Shown here: in pieces, positions 24,853 through 35,289 of the stretch | Layout: each line of letters opens with the position of its first letter | Position numbering within the stretch: position 1 is the first letter of the stretch | Assembly: GCA_035222895.1 (NCBI GenBank) | Contig: JAVYIG010000594.1 | Location: forward strand, 122,001 to 186,000 | Origin: Strongylocentrotus droebachiensis | Taxonomy: Eukaryota; Echinodermata; Echinoidea; Camarodonta; Strongylocentrotidae | Length of the DNA: 64,000 nt | Direction of reading: 5' to 3' | The notes under the pieces: generated by a model | Told to the model about the DNA's origin: nothing | Database searches by the model: none | The model's input: only the letters and a program-made list of their open reading frames with translations | Program-made: the position numbers and the translations under genes

Positions 24853-25085
24853 CTGGACACTATGAAAATGACTGACAAAGAAAGCGGACAAAATATACAG
24901 TTCCTCAAGTAGACAAAGGAACATCCCTTCACTGCTATTAATGTAAAAATGTGTAGAACAGGTGTCACATGCATATTCACCTTTTTACATAATAGCAGTG
25001 AAGGGATGTTCCTTTGTCTACCTGAGGAACTGTATATTTTGTCCGCTTTCTTTGTTCGTCATGTTCATAGTGGGAGCATGTCCAG
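24853..25085. repeat. 100-bp-arm hairpin upstream of ESCO
   Basis: Positions 24853-24952 pair with 24979-25085 with few mismatches (core ACAAAGGAACATCCCTTCAC). The loop is about 27 nt. It sits in the presumed first intron of ESCO, 140 bp before the first coding exon. It is a foldback repeat; a transcript could form long double-stranded RNA. Confidence 0.8.
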
Positions 25086-25255
25086 TCCATTCTTAAAATG
25101 TTGAATTGAGTCACACTTAACTCAACATGAAATTAAAATGACATTGTCATTCTGTTAATTATCCCGAAGTTTCTACATGTATAATTTTGCATTTTGTGAT
25201 CATTCTCCATGTTTTGTTTTCTTTCAGGTACCAATCAACAGTTCTTCAGAAAACA

Positions 25256-28200
25256 ATGATCGGGATGGCCAAGTCGACTCAGAAAAATACCAAAGTCTCT
25301 TCGAGCAAAGCAAAGGATCTGTCACCCTCCAAAGTGTTGGCCATTGTTGCTAACTGGAATAACACAGAATCGCCTGCAAAATCCCCTGCAAAAGGGTAGG
25401 TTGTTTTATACTATGATCAAGTTGGTTATAATTGTGTGGTTGATACATCCACCAATCCCCAACCTGATAATTCACACACACTTTCTCTCTGTTTGGATAA
25501 AAGTTCCAAACTGTAATACAATGCTATACATTCTCTTTACAAAATTCAATGTTTTACAAACTCGAATGATTTTATGAGAGGAAGAATAATTTTTTTTTTT
25601 TTATTGTACTGAAATTCACTACAGGTATTCCATTTTACAATGTTTTCACAATAGGCAGAATGATCATATCAAGCTTATGACATTTGTGACAAGGTCTGTA
25701 ATAACAACAAAATTGCTTGCTTCTATCTTTAGGTCCAGACGTAAGCGCCCAAGGGATGAGCAGCTGTCGGCATCCGTTCCTCGCAGCCGGCGGCAACAGA
25801 AACATTTCCGGAGAGACTACCTGTCCCAATCTTCTGAGGAAGATGAACTACCAACCTTCAAGGCAAAGTCCTTCTACCACGGCCAACAGCCCACCAAGTA
25901 CCTATCGCCTTTTGAACGCAAGGAAGAAAGAGATCGGCTCATCGATGCAGGAGTAGACCTAGCAGTCCTCAACAAGTCCTTTGAGGAGCTGCATCAAGAG
26001 CGCATCAGGAATCCCTCGCTTTCTGTGACGGAGCGACCTGCTGCAAAGAGCAGTATGCTCTTTCAGAAAAAGAACATTGTAGCAAATTCCAAAACTCTTT
26101 CTTCCACATCGTACACACCCTCGACAGCTGAGAAAACACAGGCATTGAAGCCAGCGCGACCTAAGAGACTGGACTCAAGTAGGCCAGTAGCTACAGCTGA
26201 ATCCAAAGTGCAATTATCATCTGGACAAATGTCAGGGGTCAAAGGTGAAATTAAGGTCACGTTGAGCGAAAGGTCACCTGGAGGAAATGTACATGTCGAA
26301 GGCAAGAAAATGTTGGCAGCGAATAAAGCTCCCCCAAAAGAGGCACAAGTAGAGAGGCGATCTTCGCCAAGGAAATTAGTCCAGGTTCAACCTTCACCAA
26401 AGGTCACTAAGAATTTAGGAGGTCAAGTGCCGCGGAGAACATCACCAAGGAAACTGGCTTCCAAAGGCAATGCAGCTAAAGGGATCCAAATGTACATGAG
26501 GAATCTAAAGCAAGGACAGAAGAAAGGAAAGAAGGCATCAAATGTAAAAAAGGTAAGTGTTTGATAGAGCAATAAATGAACTTAATTTTAATACATACAT
26601 GTAGTACATACATGTACATTTATTCATTCATTTATCCAACATGCATTGAAGGTGGAACTTCAATTTCTACAGAGAACAGAAAGTTTGTACACATTGTAAT
26701 AATGTACATGTACAATGTAGATAGAAAACAGCAATCTAAGTTGAATAATTCCTCACCCCTTTCTGTCTTTCATGTATGATCCATAGTAAAAAGGCAAGGT
26801 TTTCTGGGGATTTGCATACTCACATTAGTTAAGACTGGAGTTTATAAAATTCACAATCTTTTCAAATTTTTTCACTAGGTGATTCTACAAAACAATCTGT
26901 GAATTGAGATTGGTGTACTTTGAAGTTAACATTGCACACTATAATTACTATATTACGTATCAGAACATTAAAGAATGATTGTTTTCCTAAAAAAGGCTAT
27001 AGCATATACATGTATGTCTACAGCATCCTGATATCAGCTTATGCTCTGGATTGCTTTTCTTCTCATTGATTTTTCCACCGGGTCCTTAGAACCTTTACAA
27101 ATGAAATATACTTGATCAGGGCTTAAATTAATCCAAGGCCACCAAGGCCATGGCCGTGGATGCCCTTTTGATTGGCCTCAATGCCCCTCTCATTGGCCTT
27201 GGAGATTTGTTGTGCCCTTTCCAATTCTTCCCATTTGTGCTGTAATAAAGGAATGTGCCCTACAGAAAATTGGCATTGCCCTAAAAATATTGAAATTTAA
27301 GGCCTGCTTGATATATCTCCATTATTCTTAATGAGTTTATGTTTCCTTTACTGATGTAGTCCAAGGAGCAATCAACAAAGACTAAGAACCAAACCAAAGT
27401 GGTGCCAGCTCAAACAAAAGCAGAGATCCCAGCCAAGGCATCAGCCTCCAAATCCCAGCAAAAGCAGACCCCAAGCACCAACAAGGAAACGGTTGATTCG
27501 TCTGCAAACAATGAGAAGGCTGCCCGCGGGCTGGATTTCGGGAAGGGTATGGTCAACGGGCACGGTGTAGCTCCACTGGTCAAGAACCCCGATGGGCGCA
27601 ACGAGAAGAGCCACTCTGAGGATAACCTGATGGACTTCCTGGTCTTCGCCGATGACGATTTCAGAGATGAGAACAGGGACACGGAGGACTTTGTCCAGAA
27701 TCTGCTCATGGAGATTGATGACGACATGGAAGAAACAGAGAATCTTCTGAAACGATCGCCACGGAAACGCAAGATGAAGACGGAAAAGGAGTGTGTGGTT
27801 TCCTCACCTTCACCAGGGAAATCTCCAAAGAGACCAACTCCAAACAGACGGAGAATGAGGTGGGCATTAGTCTTCATTGTCTCTTCTGTACTCTCAAATG
27901 AATGTACTGTAGTTACATTTTATTGTTTCAAAATTACGAGTACAAATTTGTTATGAAATGCCAGAGTTTGTACAAAAGAATAATTTTCAGCTCAATAAAT
28001 TTCAGGCTCTAATTGGATGATTGGATAGATTAAAAATCATTTTGCTTAAGTGATTTGTAATTATAGTCAATATTTTACAGTATCGCCATTCTTGTTTGAT
28101 GCTTTTGCCTCCTAAAATGTTGATAATTGGTTTTATAATTATTATTGTTTTTTTTGGGGGGGGAGGGGGGGGGGGGGTTGATGTAAAATAAGAAAAAGAA

Positions 28201-31200
28201 GTACATGTATAGGTCCTTTCATTCTAATTCAGATGTTGCATCGTATTGTTAAAAAAAGTCTCTCACTGTTCATTTCATGTGGAGAACAATTGATTATCCA
28301 CCTGGTCAGTTACACCAATTCTGATAAATCAATTAATCAGTTTCATCCTTCTTTTGTTGCTATGGCAGCTCAACACCCATCTCCTCCAAGAAATCCCAGC
28401 CTCGTCTAGACGGTTGGCTGAGCAAGATAGATGCTCTGCCCACCACCACACGAAGCCCAAGAAAGAAGTCCGCTCTCCAAAGGTCAGAGGTCAAAGGTCA
28501 GGTTGCTGATGACTTGACCCCTGATTCCACCAATGTGTCACCTCCAAAAGGTTTGTATCTAAACTGCTTCTTGCAAAGTTATACATTGCCTACTTTAATA
28601 GGCAAATGGAACATACAATGCAATGCTACAGTAAACTTTTGGCACATGTTCAACATGTACAGAACATGATATTCCAAACAATGTGCGAGTCTGAGATTAC
28701 AATTCAAAGTGAATAATGAATTAAGATCTAGGAGGGGGGAGGGTCATTTTTGTTTGGTTAGCATGCACACAAAAAACTACCCCAAAACCTTCACCAAAAA
28801 TGTACTGGTTAAACATGTAAGAAGTCCAAAGAAATCACTAATAAAGGATGTTCTAATTGGTTTGAATTTGTAAAGCCCATGAAACTGTAATATTAATAAA
28901 GAACGATATGTGAAATGAAGTTATTGTACATTTGTTTAAGCTATTTATTTTATCTGATTATTTATTTATTTATTCACTCATTTTAAAAAATTCATCTAAT
29001 CTGAATCAGTTAAATTTGAAAAAAGTCCATTATTTATTAAATTTGATAAATTTGTTTGTATTTATCTTACCCACTTTATCCTGAACCCACAGTTTCACCC
29101 AACAAGCCTACCAAGCTATACTCCGTCTTCACCCCGCCCAGAAGCCCCCACCTCAACACCACGCCCAAGTCAAGGAAGAAGCAAAGCAACGCGGGCAAGC
29201 TGAAATCACCCAATGTCCAAGAAAGGTCACCGCTGATCAAGTCACTGAAGAGCAAGACGGATAACCTGGAACAGACTACTCTGGTGAGACTTCTTGATAT
29301 TTTCTTTAAAGGCATCGTTTAACAATGTTATATCTGAGATGCATGGCCCTACGTGTTATCAGTGTCTGTGATATGGTGTCATATTGAAGCCCTACAAAAA
29401 TTGCTGTTCAAAATGATCATGAAGTGCCTCAAAAAAGTCAAAATCTTTGATTGACCAGTTTTACCATACTCATTTTCCCCAATAGACTGTAGACCGTTAT
29501 GAAAACAAATTTTTAAATTTTGATTTCCAATCATAAATATCTTGATAATCAGACAGGCAATCGGCTTGTAAAAGTAATGGGATTCCTGAATGACCTAAAG
29601 GTTTATGATTATCATTGCAGTATGAGCTAAATCCAGGATGTTGTTTCAGAATCTGAGACAAAGTTACCCAATCCCTAACTTGCTGTGGGTGATAGGAGAA
29701 CAACTAGAGTGTCAGAAGAATGAATGCTTAAGGAATTGTACCAGTTTGCAAATTTACATTCAAATTCAAGGTCACAAACTGTTGCATTACCTCATGGAAT
29801 TGTTGTAGTACAATCGTCATCAAGTAGTTTTCAAAAGTAGTTGTTCTTAGAATCAGGCAAGCTTATGGATAGTTCAAGATCATTACCATTCAACATTTTT
29901 GGCCAGGGCATTCTTGAAAAGTGAATGAGTCCATTTGTGCCATGAGGAGAAAGTTATCAAGTTAAGAATTCATTTTTATCGTCTTCACTTGCAGTTTTAA
30001 AATCATAACGGGACAGTCTCGTCTCAGAATACAGAATGAGTTAATTCATCCTTTTTCACATTCCTTCAACCTTTAGAATGACGTTGTAAAGAAAGCTCAC
30101 AATATTTATTTTCCAGCTTGCCATGACTCAACGTTCTCTTTTAATGTTATTCTAACATTTGCCCTTCATCATCTTGGGCAGTAAAGGCACTGTTCGGTGA
30201 CTTACGCAACCTGCCGCACATCCTGAACCGCTACGTGAAACAGATTATGCCAACAAATGTGTCTTTATCTTCAGAATTCTGTTTTTTTTTAAATAAGGAT
30301 TTGATAAATCATAAAACCCTGTGCTGTATCGTTTAACTTCCACATCTTGTGACAACTCAACATTCTTTGTAAATTCACTCTTTTCCTCTCAGGACCTCGG
30401 GCAGAAACGGTACGGTGCGGTGACCTGCGCGACCTGTGGGACTGTCTACACTGCTGCGCACCCAGAGGATGAAACGGATCATGCCAGGTTTCACAAGAAA
30501 TACCTCAGCAGTATTAAATTCCCAGTAAGTTGTCATATTCTTTTCTATTCACATTCACATGATTCATGTAATGATAATGATAAGGGAAATCCAACCTTGA
30601 TAGCAAACTCTTCTAGAAGGAAGCAGAATAAAATCAGAGAAGCATACCGGGGAAAGTTTGAATGAAACCGAACAAAACGTGAGAAAGTTACAAATTGGCT
30701 GTTGAGTGATGTTGCCATGGTAGTTAATATTGATGGCAAAGTTACCATCAGTGGTGAGTTTTATGCTGACTGGGCCTCTATCCTTTCTCAGTTTTTACAT
30801 AGCATCAATTGATAATCCCATGATGGGTTTATTAGAAGTAATATATCATGACTTATGGAACGTTTAATACTATTTTTTAGCATAATTTTTTACTAACATT
30901 TGTTATCACTCTCTCCAAACCTGAACAAATAGTAATATATAATGACTTATGGCATGCTTAATACTATGTTTTGTCATAATTTTGCTTAATATTTGTTATC
31001 ACTCTCTCCAAACCTGAAAATAGTAATATATCATGACTTATGGCATGCTTAATACTATGTTTTGTCATTATTTTGCTTAACATTTGTTATCACTCTCTCC
31101 AAACCTGAAAATAGTAATATATCATGACATATGGCATGTTTAATACTATTTTTTAGCATAATTTTTACTAACATTTTTTACCACTCTCTCCAAACCTGAA

Positions 31201-32983
31201 AATAGTAATATATCATGACTTATGGCATGTTTAATACTATTTTTTAGTCATAATTTAGATTAAAATTTATTTATCACTCTCTCTCTAAAACTGAAATTCA
31301 AAACCCAAACATTCCTTATTTGGTTATTTCTCTCCCCAGGGTTGGAAGCAAGAGGAGGTTCTTGAATCATTTCATGACGGCAGGATTATCGTTATTACCC
31401 ACGAAGCACCACACTATGCGGAGAAGAAGGTGGATGAGATACGGGAGTTGGTAGACAGAGAGTTGGGATTCATGGAAGCGAGCCATACCGTTAGCAAGGA
31501 TTTGTGCAAGGTACCTCCCTGGGAGTGTAGTGTGTTGTCAATTGATGGCATTTACGTCATTTTTCTAGCCAAATTTACCTCATTAATTGAACTTTAATAG
31601 AATGAAGGATTTTGAAGATTTTAAAATTAATTTAGTGTAACATAGAAATCAAAAGTTTCTGCAGATACATATGCTTTGATGTGATAGGGAAAGCATTTTC
31701 CCTATCAAAATCTATCATGAAATGTAAATTGATATTAAGATCTTTCTTATATGGTAATAATGATACATAAATGTATATTTAACTTAATACATTTACGATA
31801 CTATCGTATGAAGTCATCAGCCTCTCCCGTCATCATCCCATTTTCTTGTGCTATGTTATTAAAAAAAAAACTCTCTAGTAAGCAAAAACGCAAATAATTA
31901 AAAAAAATACAATACATGTGAACGAGCCTATTGACGTACATTTTCCCTTTTGCTACCTTATTTCAGTTTTTCTACTTTTTATTTGCCATTTGTGAAAAAT
32001 TGGGAATATATTAATTAATTCATTAAAAAAGTTAGGTACCCCGAGTATGTTGCAATTTATTTCAAAAATATTTGTCCTCTGCTTAGGTCTTGTTAAATGG
32101 ATTTATTCTTTCTGCCTTATGGATTCTGATTTGTATACCTTGTTCTTACTAATTACTGTACCCCCAAATCTTTTGTGTTGATATTTTACACAATGTACAC
32201 ATTCTCAGGCTAGTTAACCTGTGGGTATTATCTGTATTCGATTAAGCTTGTTTTCAACTTTGAAAGTTGCTGTTTATTTGCACTGTAATGCAGGTGTCAT
32301 TTGTAAGACGCACCTTTTGACCCCCGGGGATGGTGCGTCATGGTCGCGTCATGTTCCCCAAAATCGCGACGCACAGTACCGTCATGGCCGCAAAATGTCC
32401 GTCACAATACTGACCCATATGTGCATCATAGTAAGTCACTTTACCACGTTGCGTCATTTGGTGTGTCAATGGGACCGTCACTTTCTCCAAGCTTGTCTGA
32501 ATGTGCGTCATTGGCTAGTCATTTTCATGAAATGGTGTGTCATATGTTTGACTCAAATGTGCGTCGATGGAATGTAATGGTGTGTCACTTTCTGTGACGG
32601 AAGGTGCATCATGGTATCAAAATGTACGACTCACATCGGTACAATGACGCACCATTCCCGGGGGTCAAGAGGTGCATCTTACAAATGACAAGTGCATTAT
32701 TGCACTGGATCAAGATTGAAAACAGATTACTAAAGCTTTTCCATCTTGCCCTTATCAGAATAAATCGTAAGAATGAACGGAAAGCCAAAATCAGACATTA
32801 CAAGCGGAAGCTAAAAGATTAATTTAGATTGATAAGGCAAAAACTGTTTGCGTAGATGGTCAAACTAAACATTGTGCATAAATTTTTAATCGTTCTACTT
32901 AGTGCTGTAATCAAACGTTTAACCGTCCGGTATCCTACCGCCCATGGCGGATTCCGTTTTCAATTGGACGGTTTTGTTTTCCC

Positions 32984-33016
<33 letters not shown>

Positions 33017-33415
33017 ATTTTTTTTTTTTTTTAATATATTTTTTTTAATTTTTCGATTTATGCCCCTCCACCTGGCACTATGCCTGGCAATGTCTCCCAG
33101 CTCAGTAATCGGTGTGTTGACTCACCACTCGGAAACTAGAACAACACTCCAATTTGTCTGTTATCTTGGTTTGAAAGTAATCTTTGTAACTAATAGATCT
33201 CAATATGTAGTTTATAATAATAATTCATCCAATTTTTACACATGGTGTACCACAAGGTTCTATCCTATGTCCTTTACTGTTTTTAATTTACATTAATGAT
33301 CTTACACATTCTTCTAAAACCGACATTGTTACTATTATTTGTGACAAGTTCACAAGCACAAATCGGTCCTTCCCGTTTTTTCACACGGACCTGGCTTGCC
33401 GGCAAAAAAAAAAAA

Positions 33416-33463
<48 letters not shown>

Positions 33464-35053
33464 GTTTAACCGAAAACCGTCCGGTTTTGACCGGCGGTTA
33501 AACGGAATTGGAGATATCCGTGATGTTACAGCACTAGTTCTACTTTTATTCTTTAGACCTACCTCTTCATCACGTTGGATAAGAAAGTTGGAGGCTGTCT
33601 GATAGCTGAACAGATAACACAGGTAAGTTAAGACTTGAGAGTCAATAGTTTTGTGCCTATATGACCATGATGATGGTGATTATGATGGTGATGATAATGG
33701 TGATGATGATGGTGGTAGTGGTGGTGTTGATGATGATGGTGGTGGTGGTGATGATGATGTTGATAATGGTGATGATGATGGTGGTGGTCATGATGATGGT
33801 GGTGGTGGTGATGATTTTGATGATAATGGTGATGAAGATAAGAATTTCTTTAAAATCATAAAAATTTCTGTCTTTATCACTTTGGTAAAAAGAAGACATA
33901 AATTCATCTCCTTTATTTCTGTTTTTCCTAACAGGGTTACAGAGTAATTGTTGATGAGCAGAAAGCAGAAGGGAATGATTCTCAGAAGGCTTGGTGCTGC
34001 GAGACCGAATCGGAGCCCGCCCTCTGTGGCATAAGTCGTATATGGGTACCCATGGCAACCAGGAGAAGGCAGATAGCCTCCAGGATGGTAGACTGTTTGA
34101 GGTAAGAGGAGGTTGTGAGTGATTCTGTGAAATGAAGAGGTGGGGGGTGTTTCACAAAGCCTTTTTTCAATGACAAAATCAGTGAAAAACCTGCTGATAG
34201 ACAATCAGGAGAAAGCATTTCACTGGCTTATAACAAAAACTGTCATTTGTCACTGATGACAAGTTTTGTGAAACACCCCCCCGGTCCAAATTCTTGAAAG
34301 GGGTCTATTCTACCCCATGCTTTCAACCTCTATAACCTCCATAAGTGTAGTATGTGATTGTGTCTTTGTGTCGATGAACGTTTACAGCGGGGGCTTCAAA
34401 TCACGATTTAGATCATCTTGAGATTGAACCTTCTTGTGACTTTGGGGTCTAGGACTGTTGATCTTGAAAGGGTGCTAATATGATAGATTTCTATAGTGTA
34501 AGGTCCAGGTCCAGGTTTGAAGATGGCATTTCAGTTTGTGCAGGATATTGAACTTGTAATGGCAAAACTGCCGTGTTATACATGTCAAGACATACAAGTT
34601 CCTACTACAGTCAAACCTGTCTATAGCGACCACCTAAGGGAAATACAAAAAGTGGCCTTTGTAGACAGGTGGTCTTTATAGACAAGTTCCTTTAGTACAT
34701 GATTCAATGAGAAACCATTTTCAAGGGAAACAACAAATGTGGCCTTTGTAGACAGGTGGTCTTTGTATAAAGGTGGTCACTAAAGCAGGTTTGACTGTAT
34801 TTCACCATATATTTTGGGACATGGTAGTTCTGAGAAAGAATAATAATGTGCCCTTTATAGAGATAATTTCAAACACTTTTGAACTGCACCTCAACCCAAG
34901 TTCTTTAATTCTTTTTTGTGCAGGAAAAACTTCATGTTTGGAACAGTGCTGTCTCCTGATGATGTGGCCTTTTCAGATCCTACCCCCGATGGCAAGAGCT
35001 TTGCCACCAAGTACACTGGAACACCAAGATTCCTGGTCTATAAGTATCACTGA
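25256..35053 (+). CDS. ESCO: ESCO cohesin acetyltransferase (complete, 10 coding exons)
   Basis: Coding exons are 25256-25395, 25733-26552, 27360-27859, 28369-28550, 29093-29283, 30393-30524, 31340-31510, 33557-33622, 33935-34101 and 34924-35053. All junctions have GT-AG signals and matching phases, giving 832 residues. ESCO acetylates the cohesin subunit SMC3 in the nucleus during S phase to establish sister-chromatid cohesion. The order is a long basic disordered N-terminus (1-610), a C2H2 zinc finger (C623, C626, H641, H645) and a GNAT-type acetyltransferase domain to the end. Family signatures are [33 protein letters not shown] and [15 protein letters not shown]. The length is near vertebrate ESCO1 (about 840 residues). 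The start is MIGMAK: stops lie just upstream if the non-coding exon at 22601 is used. A polyadenylation signal AATAAA occurs at 35284-35289. A single ancestral ESCO is expected in invertebrates. Confidence 0.92.
25733..26552 (+). CDS. ESCO: ESCO coding exon 2 (basic disordered N-terminus)
   Basis: This largest exon encodes residues 47-320. It is rich in Lys, Arg, Ser and Pro and shows no folded domain. A charged stretch with helical potential ([20 protein letters not shown]) is the most structured-looking part. Two SPRK motifs, with Ser258 and Ser284, fit the CDK consensus S/T-P-x-K/R. Junction phases are 2 at the left and 0 at the right. The frame running upstream of 25733 is intron sequence. 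Confidence 0.85.
27360..27859 (+). CDS. ESCO: ESCO coding exon 3
   Basis: Residues 321-486. The first half is Lys/Gln/Ser-rich linker; the second half is a strongly acidic segment ([31 protein letters not shown]) followed by a basic patch with SPRKRK (Ser453). Alternating acidic and basic low-complexity segments are common in ESCO N-termini, which bind chromatin and PDS5. Their exact partners cannot be read from this sequence. Confidence 0.85.
28369..28550 (+). CDS. ESCO: ESCO coding exon 4 with PIP-box-like motif
   Basis: Residues 487-547. QPRLDGWL at 496-503 matches the PCNA-binding pattern Q-x-x-L-x-x-aromatic, with Leu in place of the second aromatic. FEN1 has QGRLDDFF. Replication-coupled ESCO2 uses PIP-type motifs, so this is a plausible PCNA contact. 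A fourth SPRK motif has Ser516. Confidence 0.8.
30118..30262 (+). pseudogene. Decayed duplicate of the ESCO zinc-finger exon
   Basis: The segment resembles 30346-30488, which holds the end of the intron and the start of the zinc-finger exon, at an offset of about 229 bp. Shared landmarks are ACTCAACRTTCT, CTYGGGCAG, CGGTGACYTRCGCRACCTG and GTGAAAC/GATGAAAC before ATGCCA. About 20 bp covering the second Cys region are absent, and the frame is not maintained, so it is unlikely to be spliced productively. It points to an old local exon duplication. Confidence 0.6.
30393..30524 (+). CDS. ESCO: ESCO coding exon 6 (C2H2 zinc finger)
   Basis: This 132-nt phase 0-0 exon encodes residues 612-655. The finger is C623-x2-C626-x14-H641-x3-H645, with the family hallmark [20 protein letters not shown]. 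In this family the finger assists substrate acetylation and precedes the acetyltransferase domain directly. All four metal ligands are present. Confidence 0.93.
30837..31296. repeat. Five-copy tandem repeat in ESCO intron
   Basis: Units of about 91-94 bp start at 30837, 30931, 31022, 31113 and 31204. Each begins AGTAATATATCATGACTTAT and ends with CACTCTCTCCAAACCTGAAA. The copies are highly similar, with the last one most diverged. The array lies between the zinc-finger exon and the next coding exon. Confidence 0.9.
31340..34101 (+). CDS. ESCO: ESCO coding exons 7-9 (acetyltransferase core)
   Basis: Exons 31340-31510, 33557-33622 and 33935-34101 encode residues 656-789 and the first two bases of codon 790. 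They contain [17 protein letters not shown], the beta strand [25 protein letters not shown] and [14 protein letters not shown]. The last follows the acetyl-CoA-binding pattern of the family (RRKRIARRLVD in human ESCO1). The 2-kb intron between exons 7 and 8 holds a TIR element (32278-32707) and a hAT-like insertion (32900-33536). That insertion ends 20 bp before exon 8. Confidence 0.92.
32278..32707. mobile_element. TIR element with GTGCGTCAT phrases in ESCO intron
   Basis: The left end GTCATTTGTAAGACGCACC, followed by a GACCCCCGGGG block, is mirrored by the right end (CTTACAAATGAC preceded by CCCGGGGGTC). Between them, about fifteen variants of GTGCGTCATTTT or GTCAC follow one another. The inverted similarity continues outward over TGCACT..AATGCA. 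No target duplication is certain. Confidence 0.7.
32900..33536. mobile_element. hAT-like insertion next to the ESCO exon 8 acceptor
   Basis: Ends TAGTGCTGTAA (left) and TTACAGCACTA (right) are flanked by an exact 8-bp duplication GTTCTACT (32892-32899 and 33537-33544). These are classic hAT features. Subterminal motifs CGTTTAACCG/CGGTTAAACG and long T tracts fill the ends. A LINE reverse-transcriptase piece is inserted inside (about 33141-33355). The right duplication forms part of the polypyrimidine tract of the acceptor used by the exon at 33557. Confidence 0.88.
33141..33355 (+). mobile_element. LINE reverse-transcriptase fragment nested in the hAT
   Basis: The plus strand reads [16 protein letters not shown], then, after a frameshift, [20 protein letters not shown]. 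This is the conserved non-LTR reverse-transcriptase block before the catalytic YxDD motif, as in CR1/L2- and jockey-like elements. The piece is truncated at both ends and non-functional. Confidence 0.75.
33660..33838. repeat. GATGGT microsatellite in ESCO intron
   Basis: A GAT/GGT triplet tract lies between exons 8 and 9. The long ORFs it produces on both strands (Asp/Gly-rich and Met/Val-rich) are artefacts of the repeat. Confidence 0.9.
34143..34281. mobile_element. MITE with GGTGTTTCACAAA ends in ESCO intron
   Basis: GGGGTGTTTCACAAA at the left and TTTTGTGAAACACCCC at the right bound about 139 bp. The inner sequence contains inverted TGACAAA/TTTGTCA pairs. No clear target duplication is seen. 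Confidence 0.6.
34608..34797. mobile_element. pogo/Tigger-like MITE in ESCO last intron
   Basis: CAGTCAAACCTGTCTATAG and its imperfect complement (AAAGCAGGTTTGACTG) bound 190 bp between TA dinucleotides (34606-34607 and 34798-34799). TA duplication and a CAGT start fit the Tc1/mariner-pogo group. An internal GTAGACAGGTGGTCTTT phrase is repeated. Confidence 0.75.
34924..35053 (+). CDS. ESCO: ESCO terminal coding exon
   Basis: Residues 790-832, with [20 protein letters not shown] and the C-terminus RFLVYKYH before TGA at 35051-35053. The region 35011-35053 is partly duplicated downstream: 35122-35158 would encode YSGTSRFLVYK and a stop. A weak donor at 35011 and an acceptor ending at 35121 would join them in frame and give an alternative end lacking Tyr-His. 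Confidence 0.92.
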
Positions 35054-35289
35054 CTCTCAAAGCACTGCTGTTCTAACCAGTGTCCAAAGAGCCCATTTCG
35101 ACATCAAGATTGTGTTATTAGGTACAGTGGAACATCACGATTCCTTGTCTACAAGTAACACCCACATGGCTGCATTAGCGTTCAGAGAATGACCATTTGC
35201 TGCAGATAGAAGTATTTAGAAACCAATTTCTGCGATAGCAAATAGTGGACAAAATTCATCTTGGAACACTTGAAAAGTGTGAAAATAAA

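Noticed and set aside
27410-27877. 155-codon minus-strand frame
   Set aside because: It is the exact antisense of ESCO coding exon 3, whose plus-strand frame has matching splice phases.
33651-34058. Asp/Gly-rich and Met/Val-rich frames on both strands
   Set aside because: They are produced by the GATGGT microsatellite between ESCO exons 8 and 9.
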